DNA from: Steroidobacteraceae bacterium
GTDB taxonomy: Bacteria > Pseudomonadota > Gammaproteobacteria > Steroidobacterales > Steroidobacteraceae
Direction: 5' to 3'
Assembly (NCBI GenBank): GCA_019683695.1
Contig: JADGHX010000001.1
Location: 88,837-152,836 of the forward strand
DNA: 64,000 bases
The notes under the pieces are model-generated. The model did not search any database, was not told the DNA's origin, and worked only from the letters and a program-made list of their open reading frames with translations. Made by a program: the position numbers and the translations under genes. Position 1 is the first letter of the stretch, and each line of letters begins with the position of its first letter. This document shows positions 52,476-62,605 of this stretch, piece by piece.

Positions 52476-54275
52476 ATGGGTCCACAAGCACGCATGGCGG
52501 CCGGTGAAGCACCTGGTCCGGAAGCCGAAGAGGGTGCGGAGAGCGCATCCGCGCCGGGTCCTTTCGTCATCAATCTCTGTTCGTCGACAACGCCGATGGC
52601 GCTGTCGCATCCGGAAGCACCCGAGCTCAAGCGCTTCACCTTTTTCGTGAGCCGCCGGCGCGAGGACAACCGCGAGCGGTTCCGTCTTCACATGGGCTAC
52701 TTCGCCACGCTGGCCGAAGCCGAAGAGTGGCTGGCCGTCGTGCGCGACATCTACCCGGGCGCGTGGGCCGGCGAAGCGCCGGGCAAGAAGTTGCGCGCGC
52801 GCGCTGCGGCTGCCGAGCTCGCAAAGCAATTGCCTCCGCCGCCCACGGCCGCGAATGCGCGCGTGGTCGGCGTCACGGCTCAACTCTCACGCAGCGTCGC
52901 CGCTCCGCCGCCCCCGAACGTTGTTGTCCCGACGCTCAAGGCGGCACCCGTTGCGCAGGCTGCGAAAACAGCAACACCGTCCATGCTCATGCAGCCCGTG
53001 CTCGCGACGGCGCCCGCACCGGCTACGTCACCAGCGCAAGCACGCGTTGCTCGCCCGGCGGCTGCGTCCGCTCAGTCAGCCAGCATTGGCGCGCAAGCGC
53101 GCGCGCCCGCGCACGCGGCGCCTTCTGTTCCCGGCAGGCCGCCGGGTGCCACTGCTCCCGCGGCTATCGCTGGCGCAAGGCCCGCTGCGACGAAGCCCAC
53201 CGCCAGGAAGGCGCCGGTGCCCGATCTTCTTTCGGCATCGAACGTTCGCGAAGTCATGGCGGCGCTCGACGATACCGGCGCCGACACGCGCCAGATGCAG
53301 GCGCCGGCATACCGCCCCAGCGCCGCACCCACGGGTTCCGCACCTTCGGTTGCGCGTGCTGCGCCCGGCGCGGCGGGTGTGCGGGCTCAGCCGCCTGCCG
53401 CTCACGGCCCACGCGCGCCGGCGCCAGAAGCGTCGCGCGCGAAGGCACCCGTTCAACCCACCGGCAGGCCCGCGGCTGACGCGTCTTCCACACTCTCGGA
53501 TACCCAGGTGCTGCGCATACTCGAGAACCGGCGCAGCGATACGTCTGGAGCCAACGATGCCGCCAGTTCGGGCATCTCGCTCCTCAAGCCGGATGACACG
53601 CAGACACTGCAGGCGCTGAAGGAAGCCGTTCGGGACAACGCGCCGGTGGCCTTCGCCGTGCAGCTCTACTGGTCCGTGCAGCCCGTCGAGCTGGACAAGG
53701 TGCCGCCGTTGGCCATCTTCAGCGCGTACACGCTGTACACGGTGGAAGGCAGCCGCGAAGGCCGCAAGTGGTACGGGCTGCGTCTGGGATTCTTCTCCGA
53801 CGCCATTTCCGCCAAGCAGGTGGCGTACTACGTCCGGTCCGAGTTCAACAGTGTGGCCGTGGTGCCTGTGAGCCCGCAGGAGAAGGCGCGCGCCACGGCG
53901 GAGGAAAACAAGAGCGCCGTGGTGTCCCCGATGCCGAAGAAGAAGGCGCCGGAGCCCAAGGTCGACGAGTTCAAGCTGTTTGATGACGAGCCGGCGCCGC
54001 CTCCGCCGGCCCCCGCGGCCAAGCCGCCCGAGAAGCCTGCCGCACGCACGGCACCAAAGAAGAAACCGCTCGGCCGCGTGCGCGCGCGGGAGCACCGCCC
54101 GCCGAAGACGCTGGAGGAAACGCTCGAGATCCTGGGCGCCAGCGAGCTCGAGATCGATAACGGCGTCGAAGTGCTGAACGACACGGGCGTGCGCCATCTG
54201 CGCATGGAAGTCCAGAAGGACACACCGTTCGCCAAGCTGCTCGATCGGCTGACGGAACGCGTTCGGCGGAACTGA
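52476..54275 (+). CDS. SPOR-domain protein under c-di-GMP riboswitch control
   Basis: A 599-residue protein without a signal peptide or membrane helix. Residues about 40-100 (FVINLCSSTTPM, FTFFVSRRREDNRERFRLHM then GYFATLAEAEEWLAVVRDIY) are a SPOR-like domain. Residues 110-370 are an Ala/Pro-rich disordered linker. Residues about 391-466 are a second SPOR-like domain (WYGLRLGFFSDAISAKQVAY). A basic/acidic tail ends in a helix. SPOR domains usually bind denuded peptidoglycan, yet no export signal is seen, so location is uncertain. The ATG at 52476 has GGGGA seven bases upstream and is preferred to the GTG at 52446. The riboswitch in its leader links it to c-di-GMP. Confidence 0.85.
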   Translation: MGPQARMAAGEAPGPEAEEGAESASAPGPFVINLCSSTTPMALSHPEAPELKRFTFFVSRRREDNRERFRLHMGYFATLAEAEEWLAVVRDIYPGAWAGEAPGKKLRARAAAAELAKQLPPPPTAANARVVGVTAQLSRSVAAPPPPNVVVPTLKAAPVAQAAKTATPSMLMQPVLATAPAPATSPAQARVARPAAASAQSASIGAQARAPAHAAPSVPGRPPGATAPAAIAGARPAATKPTARKAPVPDLLSASNVREVMAALDDTGADTRQMQAPAYRPSAAPTGSAPSVARAAPGAAGVRAQPPAAHGPRAPAPEASRAKAPVQPTGRPAADASSTLSDTQVLRILENRRSDTSGANDAASSGISLLKPDDTQTLQALKEAVRDNAPVAFAVQLYWSVQPVELDKVPPLAIFSAYTLYTVEGSREGRKWYGLRLGFFSDAISAKQVAYYVRSEFNSVAVVPVSPQEKARATAEENKSAVVSPMPKKKAPEPKVDEFKLFDDEPAPPPPAPAAKPPEKPAARTAPKKKPLGRVRAREHRPPKTLEETLEILGASELEIDNGVEVLNDTGVRHLRMEVQKDTPFAKLLDRLTERVRRN

Positions 54276-54398
54276 TTCGCGCCACATCGCGCGGCGAAGC
54301 GGGCCGGTGCGCGATCGCATCAACTCGCGCCGCGCCAGCTTCGCACCGCGAGGCGCGAACACATTCCTTCGCCCCTGCAGAGCGTGATTGGTGTAGAC

Positions 54399-54426
54399 GA
54401 GCACGGGCAGGGCCTGCTCCGTGCTC
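54399..54426. terminator. Hairpin between the SPOR gene and a convergent gene
   Basis: GAGCACGG and CCGTGCTC pair perfectly, extended inside by GCAG/CTGC. It lies in the 179-base gap between convergent genes. No T-tract. Confidence 0.5.
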
Positions 54427-54454
54427 GCAAACGTGCGGTTCTCCGCGGGATCGT

Positions 54455-54757
54455 TCAGCCCTTCCCGAAGAGCTTTTCGAGCTCCGCTCGTGCCTTGTCC
54501 ACTTCGGCCGTGTTGGGCGGTGTGTAGGCGCCCGGGCGGGGCTTGAAGTAATCGCAGAAGTTGGCGCGCGTCTTGTCGCGCACTTCCTCCGCGGTGGGCT
54601 CGCGACAGTGCTTGGCGACGCGCGTGTCGTAGTCCACGCACATGCGGCACACGTGAAGCTCCGCCCGGCACTTGGGGCATTCATCCAGCCGCCGCAGAGG
54701 CAGCGTGAGGGCCTCGAGCGAGAAGCCGCACTTCCAGCAAACGAGATCGTGTTTCAC
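54455..54757 (-). CDS. Small zinc-ribbon-like conserved protein
   Basis: A 100-residue protein with two CxxC pairs in the N-terminal third (CWKCGF, CPKC), a CRMC pair and further cysteines in KHC and NFC. This is a likely one- or two-zinc ribbon. The C-terminus is a charged helix (AEVDKARAELEKLFGKG). Translation begins at GTG 54757, fixed by the conserved KHDLVCWKCGF. It lies 53 bases downstream of uvrA on the same strand and is probably co-transcribed with it. Function unknown; nucleic-acid binding is possible. Confidence 0.78.
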   Translation of the reverse strand: MKHDLVCWKCGFSLEALTLPLRRLDECPKCRAELHVCRMCVDYDTRVAKHCREPTAEEVRDKTRANFCDYFKPRPGAYTPPNTAEVDKARAELEKLFGKG

Positions 54758-54810
54758 GGCGCGATGTTAATTCATTCGATGTTTCCAGGCCCTGTGCGAC
54801 GCGCCCGGCG

Positions 54811-57800
54811 TCAGGCCGCCGCCGTTCTGCGCGTGCGCTCGCGCAGGAACTCGTGCAGCACCCGGCCCGTGTGCGAGCTCGCGCGCTTGCGGGCCACCGC
54901 GGCCGGCGTGCCTTCGGCGACAACTTGTCCGCCGCGGTCCCCGGCCTCCGGGCCCATGTCGATGATCCAGTCCGCCTCGGCCATCACGTCGAGATTGTGC
55001 TCCACGACCACGGCGCTGTTTCCGGCGTCCACCAGCCGATGCAGCACGTGGATGAGCTTTTCGACGTCGGCCATGTGCAGCCCGACCGTGGGCTCATCGA
55101 GCACGTAGAGCGTGCGGCGCGGCTTCTGGCGAAGCGCGCGATCGGCCTCGCCACGCACCTTCGCAAGCTCGGTGACGAGCTTGATGCGCTGGGCCTCTCC
55201 GCCTGACAGCGTGGGGCTCTGCTGGCCCAGCGTGAGGTAGCCAAGCCCCACGTCCTGCAGGAGCTTCAGGGCGTGATGCACGCGCGGGTGCGCGCGGAAG
55301 AACTCCACGGCATCGTCCACGCTCATGTTGAGCACCTCGCCGATGTTCTTGTCGCGCCAGGTCACGGCGAGCGTTTCGGAATTGAAGCGCTGGCCGTTGC
55401 ACACATCGCAGAGCACCTTCACGTCGGGCAGGAAGTTCATCTCGATGGTCTTCACGCCCTGGCCCTCGCAGCCCTCGCAGCGTCCGCCAGCGGTGTTGAA
55501 GGAGAAGCGGCTTGCGGTGTACCCGTGGATGCGCGCTTCTGTCGTCCCGGCAAAGATGCGGCGAATGTCATCCCAGAAGCCGATGTACGTTGCGGGGCAG
55601 GACCGTGGGGTCTTCCCGATCGGCGTCTGGTCCACCTCAAGCACGCGGTCGATGTGCTCGACGCCGCGAATGGCACGGCAACCGATGAGCTCGAGCGCCC
55701 GAGCGGATCGCGCCCGCGCGCCGCTGGGGTTGCCGTTCCGTGCCGTCACCCGACCTTTGCGCGCCTTCGAGCCGTTGCGGCCGGAGTTCCGGCCGGTGCG
55801 CGCGTCGTCCGATTCGCCGTTGCCGTTGCGGCCGCCATTCGCGCCGGCTCCCTCACCGACGAGACGCTTCAAATTCGTGTACAGCACGTCACGGGCCACC
55901 GTCGATTTGCCGGAACCCGACACGCCGGTGATCACGACAAGCCGCCCGAGCGGAATGCGGATGTCGGCCTTGCGCACGTTGTGAAGCTCTACGCGCTCGA
56001 GCTTGAGGAACGGCGTCTGGGCGTCCACGGCCCGATGCGGCTGCTCGGGATGCGAGAGCGGCTCGCGAAGGAAGCGGCCCGTGATCGAGCGCGGGTTGCG
56101 GATCAGGTCGTCCACCTTGCCTTCGCCGACGATCTCGCCGCCGCGAACGCCCGCGCCGGGGCCGAGATCGACGACGTGATCGGCGCGGCGAATGGTGTCT
56201 TCATCGTGCTCCACCACCACGAGCGTGTTCCGGTGCGATGCGAGCTCCGCCAGCGAGTCGAGCAGAATCCCGTTGTCGCGCGGATGTAGTCCGATGGTGG
56301 GCTCATCGAGCACATAGCACACGCCCTGCAGATTCGAGCCGAGCTGCGCGGCCAGGCGAATGCGCTGCGCTTCACCGCCCGACAGCGTCGGCGCGGAGCG
56401 GTCGAGCGCGAGATATCCAAGCCCCACGCGCTCGAGGAACTGCAGGCGCGCGCGAATCTCGGCCAGCAGATCGCGGGCGATCTCGCGCTCGCGGGCATTC
56501 AGCTTCAGCTTCGCGAAAAACGCAGACGCGCTCTCGATGGGCTCGCGAGTGAGGGAGGCGATGCTCCGATCCCGGAAGAGCACGTTCAGCGCGACCGGAT
56601 TCAGCCGCTGGCCCTCGCAGTCGGGGCAGGGCGTGGGCTCGTGCTCGTACCACTCGTTCCACCAGACTTCTTCGCCAGTCTGCTCCTCGTCGAAGCCCGG
56701 CATCTCCACGCCGGTGCCGTAGCAGCTCTCGCACCAGCCGTGCTTCGAGTTGAACGAAAAGAGGCGCGGGTCCAGCTCCGAGAAGCTGCGGCCGCAGGAG
56801 GGGCACGCGCGCCGCGTGGAGAACACGGTCACCTTGTCGGACTTCGGGCCGAGCACGTGCACGAGTCCCTTACCGAAGTCGAGCGCGCGATTCAGCGCTT
56901 CGTGAAGCGCAGTGTCGGATTTCGCGTCGACGTCGATCTCGGCGACAGGCAGCTCGATCGTGTGCTCCTTGAAGCGCGACAGGCGCGGCCACTGGCGTGT
57001 CGACACGTTCGCACCATCCACGCGCAGCGTCCTGAAGCCCTTCTTTGCCGCCCACTTCGCAAGGTCCGTGTAATAGCCCTTGCGCGCAACGACCAGCGGC
57101 GCCAGCAGCGCAATGCGCTTGTCGCGATAGTCCCGCAGCAGTCGCGCGGCGATGGATGCGGCGCTCTGGGGCTCGATGGGAACGTGGCAGTCCGGGCAGT
57201 GCTGGGTGCCCAGCTTCACGTACAGCAGCCGGAGAAAGTGATAGATCTCCGTGAGCGTCGCCACGGTGCTCTTGCGGCCGCCGCGGCTCGTGCGCTGCTC
57301 GATCGCCACCGTCGGCGGAATGCCGTAAATCGCATCCACATCCGGCCGCGCGGCGGGCTGCACGAACTGGCGCGCGTAGGCGTTCAGCGATTCGAGGTAA
57401 CGGCGTTGTCCCTCGTTGAAAAGAATGTCGAACGCCAGCGTGGATTTGCCGGAGCCGGAAACGCCCGTCACGACCGTGAAGCAGTCTCGCGGAATCCGCA
57501 CATCGATGTTCTTGAGGTTGTGTTCGCGTGCGTTGTGAATCACCACGGCGTTTGCTGTGCGCCGTGTCTCGCGTCCGTACGACACGCGCGGTTCTTCCAC
57601 ACGCAACGCGCCCGCAGGTTCGTGCACCGCGTTCAGTGAACCCACTGCCGTGACAAGCGGCGCATCGGTCGCGAGCGCCTGCTCGTATGCCGCCAGAGCC
57701 TGGCCCGTGAACGAACGCGCATTTGCGCGTACTTCAGCGGGCGTGCCCACGCAGACAATCTCGCCGCCACGGTCCCCGCCCTCGGGCCCGAGATCGATGA

Positions 57801-60756
57801 TCCAGTCGGCCGCGCGAATGAGGTCCAGGTTGTGCTCGATCACGAGCAGCGAGTGCCCGGCGGCCAGCAGCTTGCGGAAGGCGCGCAGCAGCTTCGCCAC
57901 GTCCTCGAAGTGCAGACCCGTGGTCGGTTCGTCGAACAGGAACAGCTTGCCGTGATGCGTGGTGCTCGAGGCGACACTGCCTGCCGCGGCGAGATGCCCG
58001 GCAAGCTTCAGGCGTTGCGCTTCGCCACCGGAGAGCGTGGGCACGGGCTGCCCGAGCTTCACGTACTCGAGGCCCACGTCGGCCAGTGGCGCGAGGCGTG
58101 CGGCCACCTCGCGCGAGTCCGCGAAGAACTCGAGCGCTTCGGTCACCGTCATGTCGAGCACGTCCGCGATGCTCGCCCGGCGCTTGTTGGCGCCCTCGCG
58201 CTTGATCTCCAGCACTTCCTCGCGGTAGCGCCGGCCATTGCAGTCGGGGCAGCGCAGGTAAACGTCCGAGAGGAACTGCATCTCCACATGCTCGAAGCCG
58301 TTGCCGCCGCACGTGGGGCAGCGCCCGTTTCCGGAGTTGAAGCTGAACGTGCCGGCGGAGTAGCGCCGCTCCTGCGACGCCGGCTCCGCGGCGAACAGCT
58401 CGCGAATGCAGTCGAACGCGCCTACGTAGCTTGCGGGATTGGAGCGCGTCGTGCGACCGATCTGGCTCTGGTCCACCAGCACCACGTCGTCGATGAGATC
58501 CGCGCCCTTCAGCGTGTCGAACTCGCCCGGCGCCTCCGTGGGCCTGCCGAGGAATTTCATCAGGGCGGGGTAGAGCACATCCTCCACGAGCGTGGACTTT
58601 CCGGAGCCCGACACGCCCGTCACGCACACCAGGCGCTTGAGCGGAATGCGCACGGTGAGGTTCTTCAGATTGTGCTGGCGAACGCCTCCGAGCTCGATCC
58701 ACCTGTTCGGGCGGGCCTCCGCGACCACGGCGCCATCGCTGTCGATGACCGCGCCGCGCCCGGTGCTCGCGCCCGGAGGCGTGGCGTCGGAAGGTTGCGC
58801 GACAACCTTTCGGCCGCTGAGGTAATCGCCGGTGAGTGAGCGATCGTGACGCCGGATCTCGCGCGGTGTGCCGAAGAACACTACTTGTCCGCCGCGCTCA
58901 CCTGCGCCAGGGCCGAGATCGAGGATGCGATCCGCCTCCAGCATGATCTGCGGATCGTGCTCCACCACGACCAGCGAGTTGCCGGCATCGCGCAACCGCT
59001 TCATCACGCCGATCACGCGCAGCATGTCGCGCGGATGCAGCCCGATGGACGGCTCATCGAGCACGAACAGTGTGTTGACGAGTGAGGTGCCGAGTGCGGT
59101 GGTGAGATTGATCCGCTGCACCTCTCCGCCCGACAGCGTTCGCGACTGCCGGTCCAGCGTGAGGTAGCCGAGCCCCACGTCGGTGAGATAAGTGAAGCGG
59201 GTGCGGATCTCGCCGAGCAGCAGGTCCGTGGCCTCATCGAGTGGCTGCGGCAACTCGAGCTTGCGGAAGAACTCACACGCTCGCTCGACGGGCAGCAGCA
59301 TCAGATCGTGCACGGTGAGGCCGGGGAGTGAGCGAAGCGTGGCCTCGTCCCACTCCACGCCGTTCGGGCGAAAGCGCTGGCCAGGGTCCAGCACGGAATC
59401 GGCCAGCTCCCGGCTGCCGAGGCGCCACAGCAGTGCTTCCGTCTTGAGCCGGGCGCCGTTACACGTGGTGCAGGGCGTGTACGCGCGGTAGCGTGACAGC
59501 AGCACGCGCACGTGCATCTTGTACGCCTTGGTTTCGAGCCAGTCGAAGAAGCGCTTCACGCCGTACCAGACGCCCTGGCTCCAGGAGCCTTCGCCTTCGA
59601 TGACCCACGCGCGGTGCTCCGCGCTCAGCTCGCGCCACGGGCGGTCGAGCGGAATGCCGCGCTTCTTCGCAAACTTGAGCAGATCGTCCTGGCATTCCTT
59701 GTACGACTGCGTCTGCCACGGGCGCACGGCACCGGCACGCAGCGATTTGCCTTCGTCCGGAATGACGAGGCCGTAATCGATGCCGATGGTGCGACCGAAT
59801 CCGCGGCACGTTTCGCACGCGCCAACAGGCGAGTTGAAGGAGAAGAGGCTCGGGATCGGCTCGCGATACGACAGGTCGCAATCCGCACAGTGCAGCTCGC
59901 TGGAGAAGCGCCAGCAGTCGAGGCTGCGCGGCGGGTCCGAATCGTCGACGACGTGCACGCTCACGCGCCCACGGCCCACACGCAGGGCGGATTCCAGCGA
60001 TTCCAGCACCCGGCCGCGTTCCGCATTCCCGATGCGGAAGCGGTCCTGCACGACCTCGAGGATCTTCGGCTTCTCTTCGCGCTTTTCCGACGCGCGCTTG
60101 CGCGCGCTCTTCCCGCGCGCACGAGCGGCAGGCTTCGGATCGGCTGCGGCCCCGGCGGCGGCAGCGGATGTTGCCACCCCATTCACGGGCGTGCCTTCGA
60201 AGAAGCGCGTGTAGCCCTGCTTTTCCAGCAGCTCCCGGACTTCGCTTTCCTTGAAGGTCGCGGGAACGGGCACCGGGAAACAGAGCAACAGGCGAGGGTC
60301 TCCCGCGCGCTGGGCGCGGCTCTGCAGCTCCGTGTAGATGCTCTCCGCGGTGTCCCGCCGGACGGGCTTGCCGCAGCACCGGCAGAAGAGCGCGCCCGCG
60401 CGTGCGAACAAGAGCTTCAGGTGATCGTTCAGCTCCGTCATCGTGCCCACGGTGGAGCGCGACGTGCGCACCGGGTTGGTCTGGTCGATGGCGATGGCGG
60501 GCGGAATTCCCGCGATGCTGTCGACCTGAGGCTTGTCCATCCGGTCGAGGAACTGGCGGGCGTAAGGCGAGAACGTCTCGACGTAGCGGCGCTGGCCTTC
60601 CGCGTACAGCGTGTCGAACACCAGCGAGGACTTGCCCGAGCCCGACACGCCGGTGACGACCACCAGCTCGTTGAGCGGAATGTCGAGATCGAGGTTCTTG
60701 AGATTGTTCTGGCGCGCGCCACGCACAACGATGGCGTCGCGGGAGACGTCGTTCAT
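54811..60756 (-). CDS. uvrA: Double-length UvrA (two tandem UvrA units)
   Basis: A 1981-residue excinuclease subunit, about twice the usual 940. It has four ABC cassettes, each with GVSGSGKS (about residues 36-43, 715, 1099, 1612) and LSGGE signatures (about 540, 908, 1457, 1850) plus Walker B LDEP-like motifs. All four C-x2-C-x19-C-x2-C zinc modules are present. Unit 1 is about 1-1065 and unit 2 about 1068-1981. The last cassette contains an Asn/Gly/Arg-rich insert ([15 protein letters not shown]). UvrA normally dimerises to scan DNA and load UvrB; here both protomers are joined. AGGAAG before the ATG at 60756 sets the start. No LexA box is found nearby. Confidence 0.95.
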   Translation of the reverse strand: MNDVSRDAIVVRGARQNNLKNLDLDIPLNELVVVTGVSGSGKSSLVFDTLYAEGQRRYVETFSPYARQFLDRMDKPQVDSIAGIPPAIAIDQTNPVRTSRSTVGTMTELNDHLKLLFARAGALFCRCCGKPVRRDTAESIYTELQSRAQRAGDPRLLLCFPVPVPATFKESEVRELLEKQGYTRFFEGTPVNGVATSAAAAGAAADPKPAARARGKSARKRASEKREEKPKILEVVQDRFRIGNAERGRVLESLESALRVGRGRVSVHVVDDSDPPRSLDCWRFSSELHCADCDLSYREPIPSLFSFNSPVGACETCRGFGRTIGIDYGLVIPDEGKSLRAGAVRPWQTQSYKECQDDLLKFAKKRGIPLDRPWRELSAEHRAWVIEGEGSWSQGVWYGVKRFFDWLETKAYKMHVRVLLSRYRAYTPCTTCNGARLKTEALLWRLGSRELADSVLDPGQRFRPNGVEWDEATLRSLPGLTVHDLMLLPVERACEFFRKLELPQPLDEATDLLLGEIRTRFTYLTDVGLGYLTLDRQSRTLSGGEVQRINLTTALGTSLVNTLFVLDEPSIGLHPRDMLRVIGVMKRLRDAGNSLVVVEHDPQIMLEADRILDLGPGAGERGGQVVFFGTPREIRRHDRSLTGDYLSGRKVVAQPSDATPPGASTGRGAVIDSDGAVVAEARPNRWIELGGVRQHNLKNLTVRIPLKRLVCVTGVSGSGKSTLVEDVLYPALMKFLGRPTEAPGEFDTLKGADLIDDVVLVDQSQIGRTTRSNPASYVGAFDCIRELFAAEPASQERRYSAGTFSFNSGNGRCPTCGGNGFEHVEMQFLSDVYLRCPDCNGRRYREEVLEIKREGANKRRASIADVLDMTVTEALEFFADSREVAARLAPLADVGLEYVKLGQPVPTLSGGEAQRLKLAGHLAAAGSVASSTTHHGKLFLFDEPTTGLHFEDVAKLLRAFRKLLAAGHSLLVIEHNLDLIRAADWIIDLGPEGGDRGGEIVCVGTPAEVRANARSFTGQALAAYEQALATDAPLVTAVGSLNAVHEPAGALRVEEPRVSYGRETRRTANAVVIHNAREHNLKNIDVRIPRDCFTVVTGVSGSGKSTLAFDILFNEGQRRYLESLNAYARQFVQPAARPDVDAIYGIPPTVAIEQRTSRGGRKSTVATLTEIYHFLRLLYVKLGTQHCPDCHVPIEPQSAASIAARLLRDYRDKRIALLAPLVVARKGYYTDLAKWAAKKGFRTLRVDGANVSTRQWPRLSRFKEHTIELPVAEIDVDAKSDTALHEALNRALDFGKGLVHVLGPKSDKVTVFSTRRACPSCGRSFSELDPRLFSFNSKHGWCESCYGTGVEMPGFDEEQTGEEVWWNEWYEHEPTPCPDCEGQRLNPVALNVLFRDRSIASLTREPIESASAFFAKLKLNAREREIARDLLAEIRARLQFLERVGLGYLALDRSAPTLSGGEAQRIRLAAQLGSNLQGVCYVLDEPTIGLHPRDNGILLDSLAELASHRNTLVVVEHDEDTIRRADHVVDLGPGAGVRGGEIVGEGKVDDLIRNPRSITGRFLREPLSHPEQPHRAVDAQTPFLKLERVELHNVRKADIRIPLGRLVVITGVSGSGKSTVARDVLYTNLKRLVGEGAGANGGRNGNGESDDARTGRNSGRNGSKARKGRVTARNGNPSGARARSARALELIGCRAIRGVEHIDRVLEVDQTPIGKTPRSCPATYIGFWDDIRRIFAGTTEARIHGYTASRFSFNTAGGRCEGCEGQGVKTIEMNFLPDVKVLCDVCNGQRFNSETLAVTWRDKNIGEVLNMSVDDAVEFFRAHPRVHHALKLLQDVGLGYLTLGQQSPTLSGGEAQRIKLVTELAKVRGEADRALRQKPRRTLYVLDEPTVGLHMADVEKLIHVLHRLVDAGNSAVVVEHNLDVMAEADWIIDMGPEAGDRGGQVVAEGTPAAVARKRASSHTGRVLHEFLRERTRRTAAA

Positions 60757-60990
60757 CTGGCTTCCTGATTCAATCGCCCGCGCAACGCCCGGACGACGCC
60801 GGGCGCTGTGAGGGGCGAACGGGGCGACTCGTCCAGCGCATCTGGTGCCATTGGAGTTGCGCCCCAAGTCCGAGCGACTGCGAGCCCGTGCTCACAGCAG
60901 TATTCACTAGCGTGAAGAGCACGCGAGAAATCGCAGCATTTTATAAGAGCGTTGCCGGCAGCGCATGCGCGGCACACGCTCGAACGCACT

Positions 60991-61023
60991 CATACAGTGG
61001 TGGGCGGCGAGCGGCACTGTATG
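60991..61023. promoter_or_regulatory. Inverted repeat CATACAGTG / CACTGTATG
   Basis: Perfect 9-bp arms (60991-60999, 61015-61023) with a 15-base spacer. They resemble LexA half-sites pointing outward, not the functional inward order. The element lies 45-80 bases upstream of the predicted uvrA start, suiting a regulator site. Confidence 0.45.
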
Positions 61024-61177
61024 CAGGGCGCGCAGGCCGGATTGCGGTCTGGGAGGACGAGCAAAATGACGAGCGGAGGCGCGGCCGTAACTCCGCCGGC
61101 GATGACGTCGATTTCTCAAGGATTTCAGGGATTCGCCCGAACCGTTGCAGCGTGCGCGGCGCGCCCCGCGCCTGACG

Positions 61178-61183
61178 TACAAT
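61178..61183 (+). promoter_or_regulatory. Putative -10 for the transsulfuration genes
   Basis: TACAAT matches the sigma-70 -10 at five of six positions and lies 28 bases before the ATG of the CBS gene. No good -35 is seen, so an activator may be needed. Confidence 0.45.
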
Positions 61184-61211
61184 TTCGCGCTCGTCACAGG
61201 GGACTGCGTGC

Positions 61212-62594
61212 ATGCCACTTCCCGTGTACTCGAACGCGCTCGAAATGATCGGGCGCACTCCGCTTCTCGCGGCACGTCACCTCGATACCGGCCCGTGCGA
61301 GCTCTTCCTGAAGCTGGAGAACCAGAACCCCGGCGGCTCGATCAAGGATCGCGTCGGCCTTTATCTCATCGAAGCCGCCGAGCGGGAGGGGCGCATCCGG
61401 CCGGGCGGCACGCTCATCGAGGCCACGGCCGGCAACACCGGGCTGGGCCTTGCGCTGGTGGCGGCCCAGAAGGGGTATCGGCTCCTGCTCGTGATCCCCG
61501 ACAAGATGAGCCAGGAGAAGATCTTTCACCTGAAGGCCATGGGCGCCGAGGTCGTCATGACCCGCTCCGACGTCCACAAGGGCCACCCCGACTATTACCA
61601 GGACCGTGCCGCGCGGCTCGCGCAGGAGATTCCGAACTCCCTGTACGTGAATCAGTTCGGCAACGAGGCCAACCCCGCCGCGCACGAAGAGACCACCGCG
61701 CCCGAAATCTGGGAGCAGATGGGGCACGACGTGGATGCGATTGTCTGCGGCGTCGGCACGGGCGGCACGGCCACGGGGCTCTCCCGTTTCTTCGCTCGCG
61801 TGGCGCCGCAGGTGCAGATCGTTCTGGCGGACCCGGTCGGTTCCATCTACGCCAACTACGTGCGCACCGGCCAGGTGGGCAAGGGCGAGCGCTCCTGGCT
61901 GGTGGAGGGCATCGGCGGCGATGCCATTCCCGCAGTGGCAGACCTCTCGCGCATCCAGACCGCCTACAGCATTCCGGACAAGGAAAGCTTCCACACCTGC
62001 CGCGAGCTGCTCCGGAAGGAAGGCATCATCGCAGGCACGTCCACGGGCACGCTCGTCGCCGCGGCCCTGCGCTTCTGCCGTGAGCAGAAGACGCGCAAAC
62101 GCGTCGTCACGTTCGTCTGCGACAGCGGCAACAAGTACCTCTCCAAGGTTTACAACGACTACTGGATGATCGATCAGGGATTCCTCGAGCGCGAGCGCTT
62201 CGGCGATCTGCGCGACCTGATCGCGCGCCGGCACTGGGAGCACGCGGCGGTGACGGTGAGCACATCCGAAACCGTGCTCGCAGCGTATCGCCGCATGAAG
62301 CTGTACGATGTGTCGCAGCTGCCGGTGATGGACAACGGCCGCATCGTCGGTATCGTGGACGAGGAAGATATCCTGCTCGAAGTGTTCTCCAACCCGCAGC
62401 ACTTCAACGAGCCGGTGACGGAGGCGATGGAAAGCCATCTGGTCACGGTGCCGGCGGATGCGCCCGTCACCCGGCTCATGGAAATCTTCCGGCGCGGCAT
62501 GGTGGCCATCGTGATGGACGGCGAGGCGTTCCTGGGCCTGGTCACGCGTATCGACCTGCTCAACTGGCTGCGCCGGCGGCAGGTGGACGGGTGA
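61212..62594 (+). CDS. Cystathionine beta-synthase with CBS domain pair
   Basis: A 460-residue PLP enzyme. Residues 1-320 are the cysteine synthase/CBS fold with PLP Lys45 in NPGGSIKDRVG, the substrate loop EATAGNTGLGLA and the phosphate cradle GVGTGGTATG. Residues 335-455 hold two CBS domains (VSTSETVLAAYRRM, LPVMDNGRIVGIVDEEDI, MVAIVMDGEAFLGLVTRID) that usually bind adenosyl ligands. Condensation of serine with homocysteine to cystathionine is the likely reaction. It overlaps by a GTGA junction the region of the next gene, a gamma-lyase/synthase, giving a reverse-transsulfuration operon. Confidence 0.93.
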   Translation: MPLPVYSNALEMIGRTPLLAARHLDTGPCELFLKLENQNPGGSIKDRVGLYLIEAAEREGRIRPGGTLIEATAGNTGLGLALVAAQKGYRLLLVIPDKMSQEKIFHLKAMGAEVVMTRSDVHKGHPDYYQDRAARLAQEIPNSLYVNQFGNEANPAAHEETTAPEIWEQMGHDVDAIVCGVGTGGTATGLSRFFARVAPQVQIVLADPVGSIYANYVRTGQVGKGERSWLVEGIGGDAIPAVADLSRIQTAYSIPDKESFHTCRELLRKEGIIAGTSTGTLVAAALRFCREQKTRKRVVTFVCDSGNKYLSKVYNDYWMIDQGFLERERFGDLRDLIARRHWEHAAVTVSTSETVLAAYRRMKLYDVSQLPVMDNGRIVGIVDEEDILLEVFSNPQHFNEPVTEAMESHLVTVPADAPVTRLMEIFRRGMVAIVMDGEAFLGLVTRIDLLNWLRRRQVDG

Positions 62595-62605
62595 TCGGAG
62601 AGAGC

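Larger units (their letters stand above)
60757..61211. other. Divergent control region between uvrA and the CBS gene
   Basis: A 455-base gap without a credible gene. It holds a possible uvrA -10 (TATAAA on the minus strand, 60940-60945), a small inverted repeat GCGTG-aagag-CACGC near 60911-60925, the larger inverted repeat at 60991-61023 and the CBS -10 at 61178-61183. The uvrA leader would be about 175 bases. Confidence 0.45.

Noticed and set aside
54276..54454. Minus-strand frame continuing past the zinc-ribbon gene in another phase
   Set aside because: It reads well for about 40 residues but has no start of its own and matches no family I know.
60757..61023. LexA control of uvrA
   Set aside because: No CTGT-N8-ACAG is found; the LexA-like halves at 60991-61023 are in the outward order.
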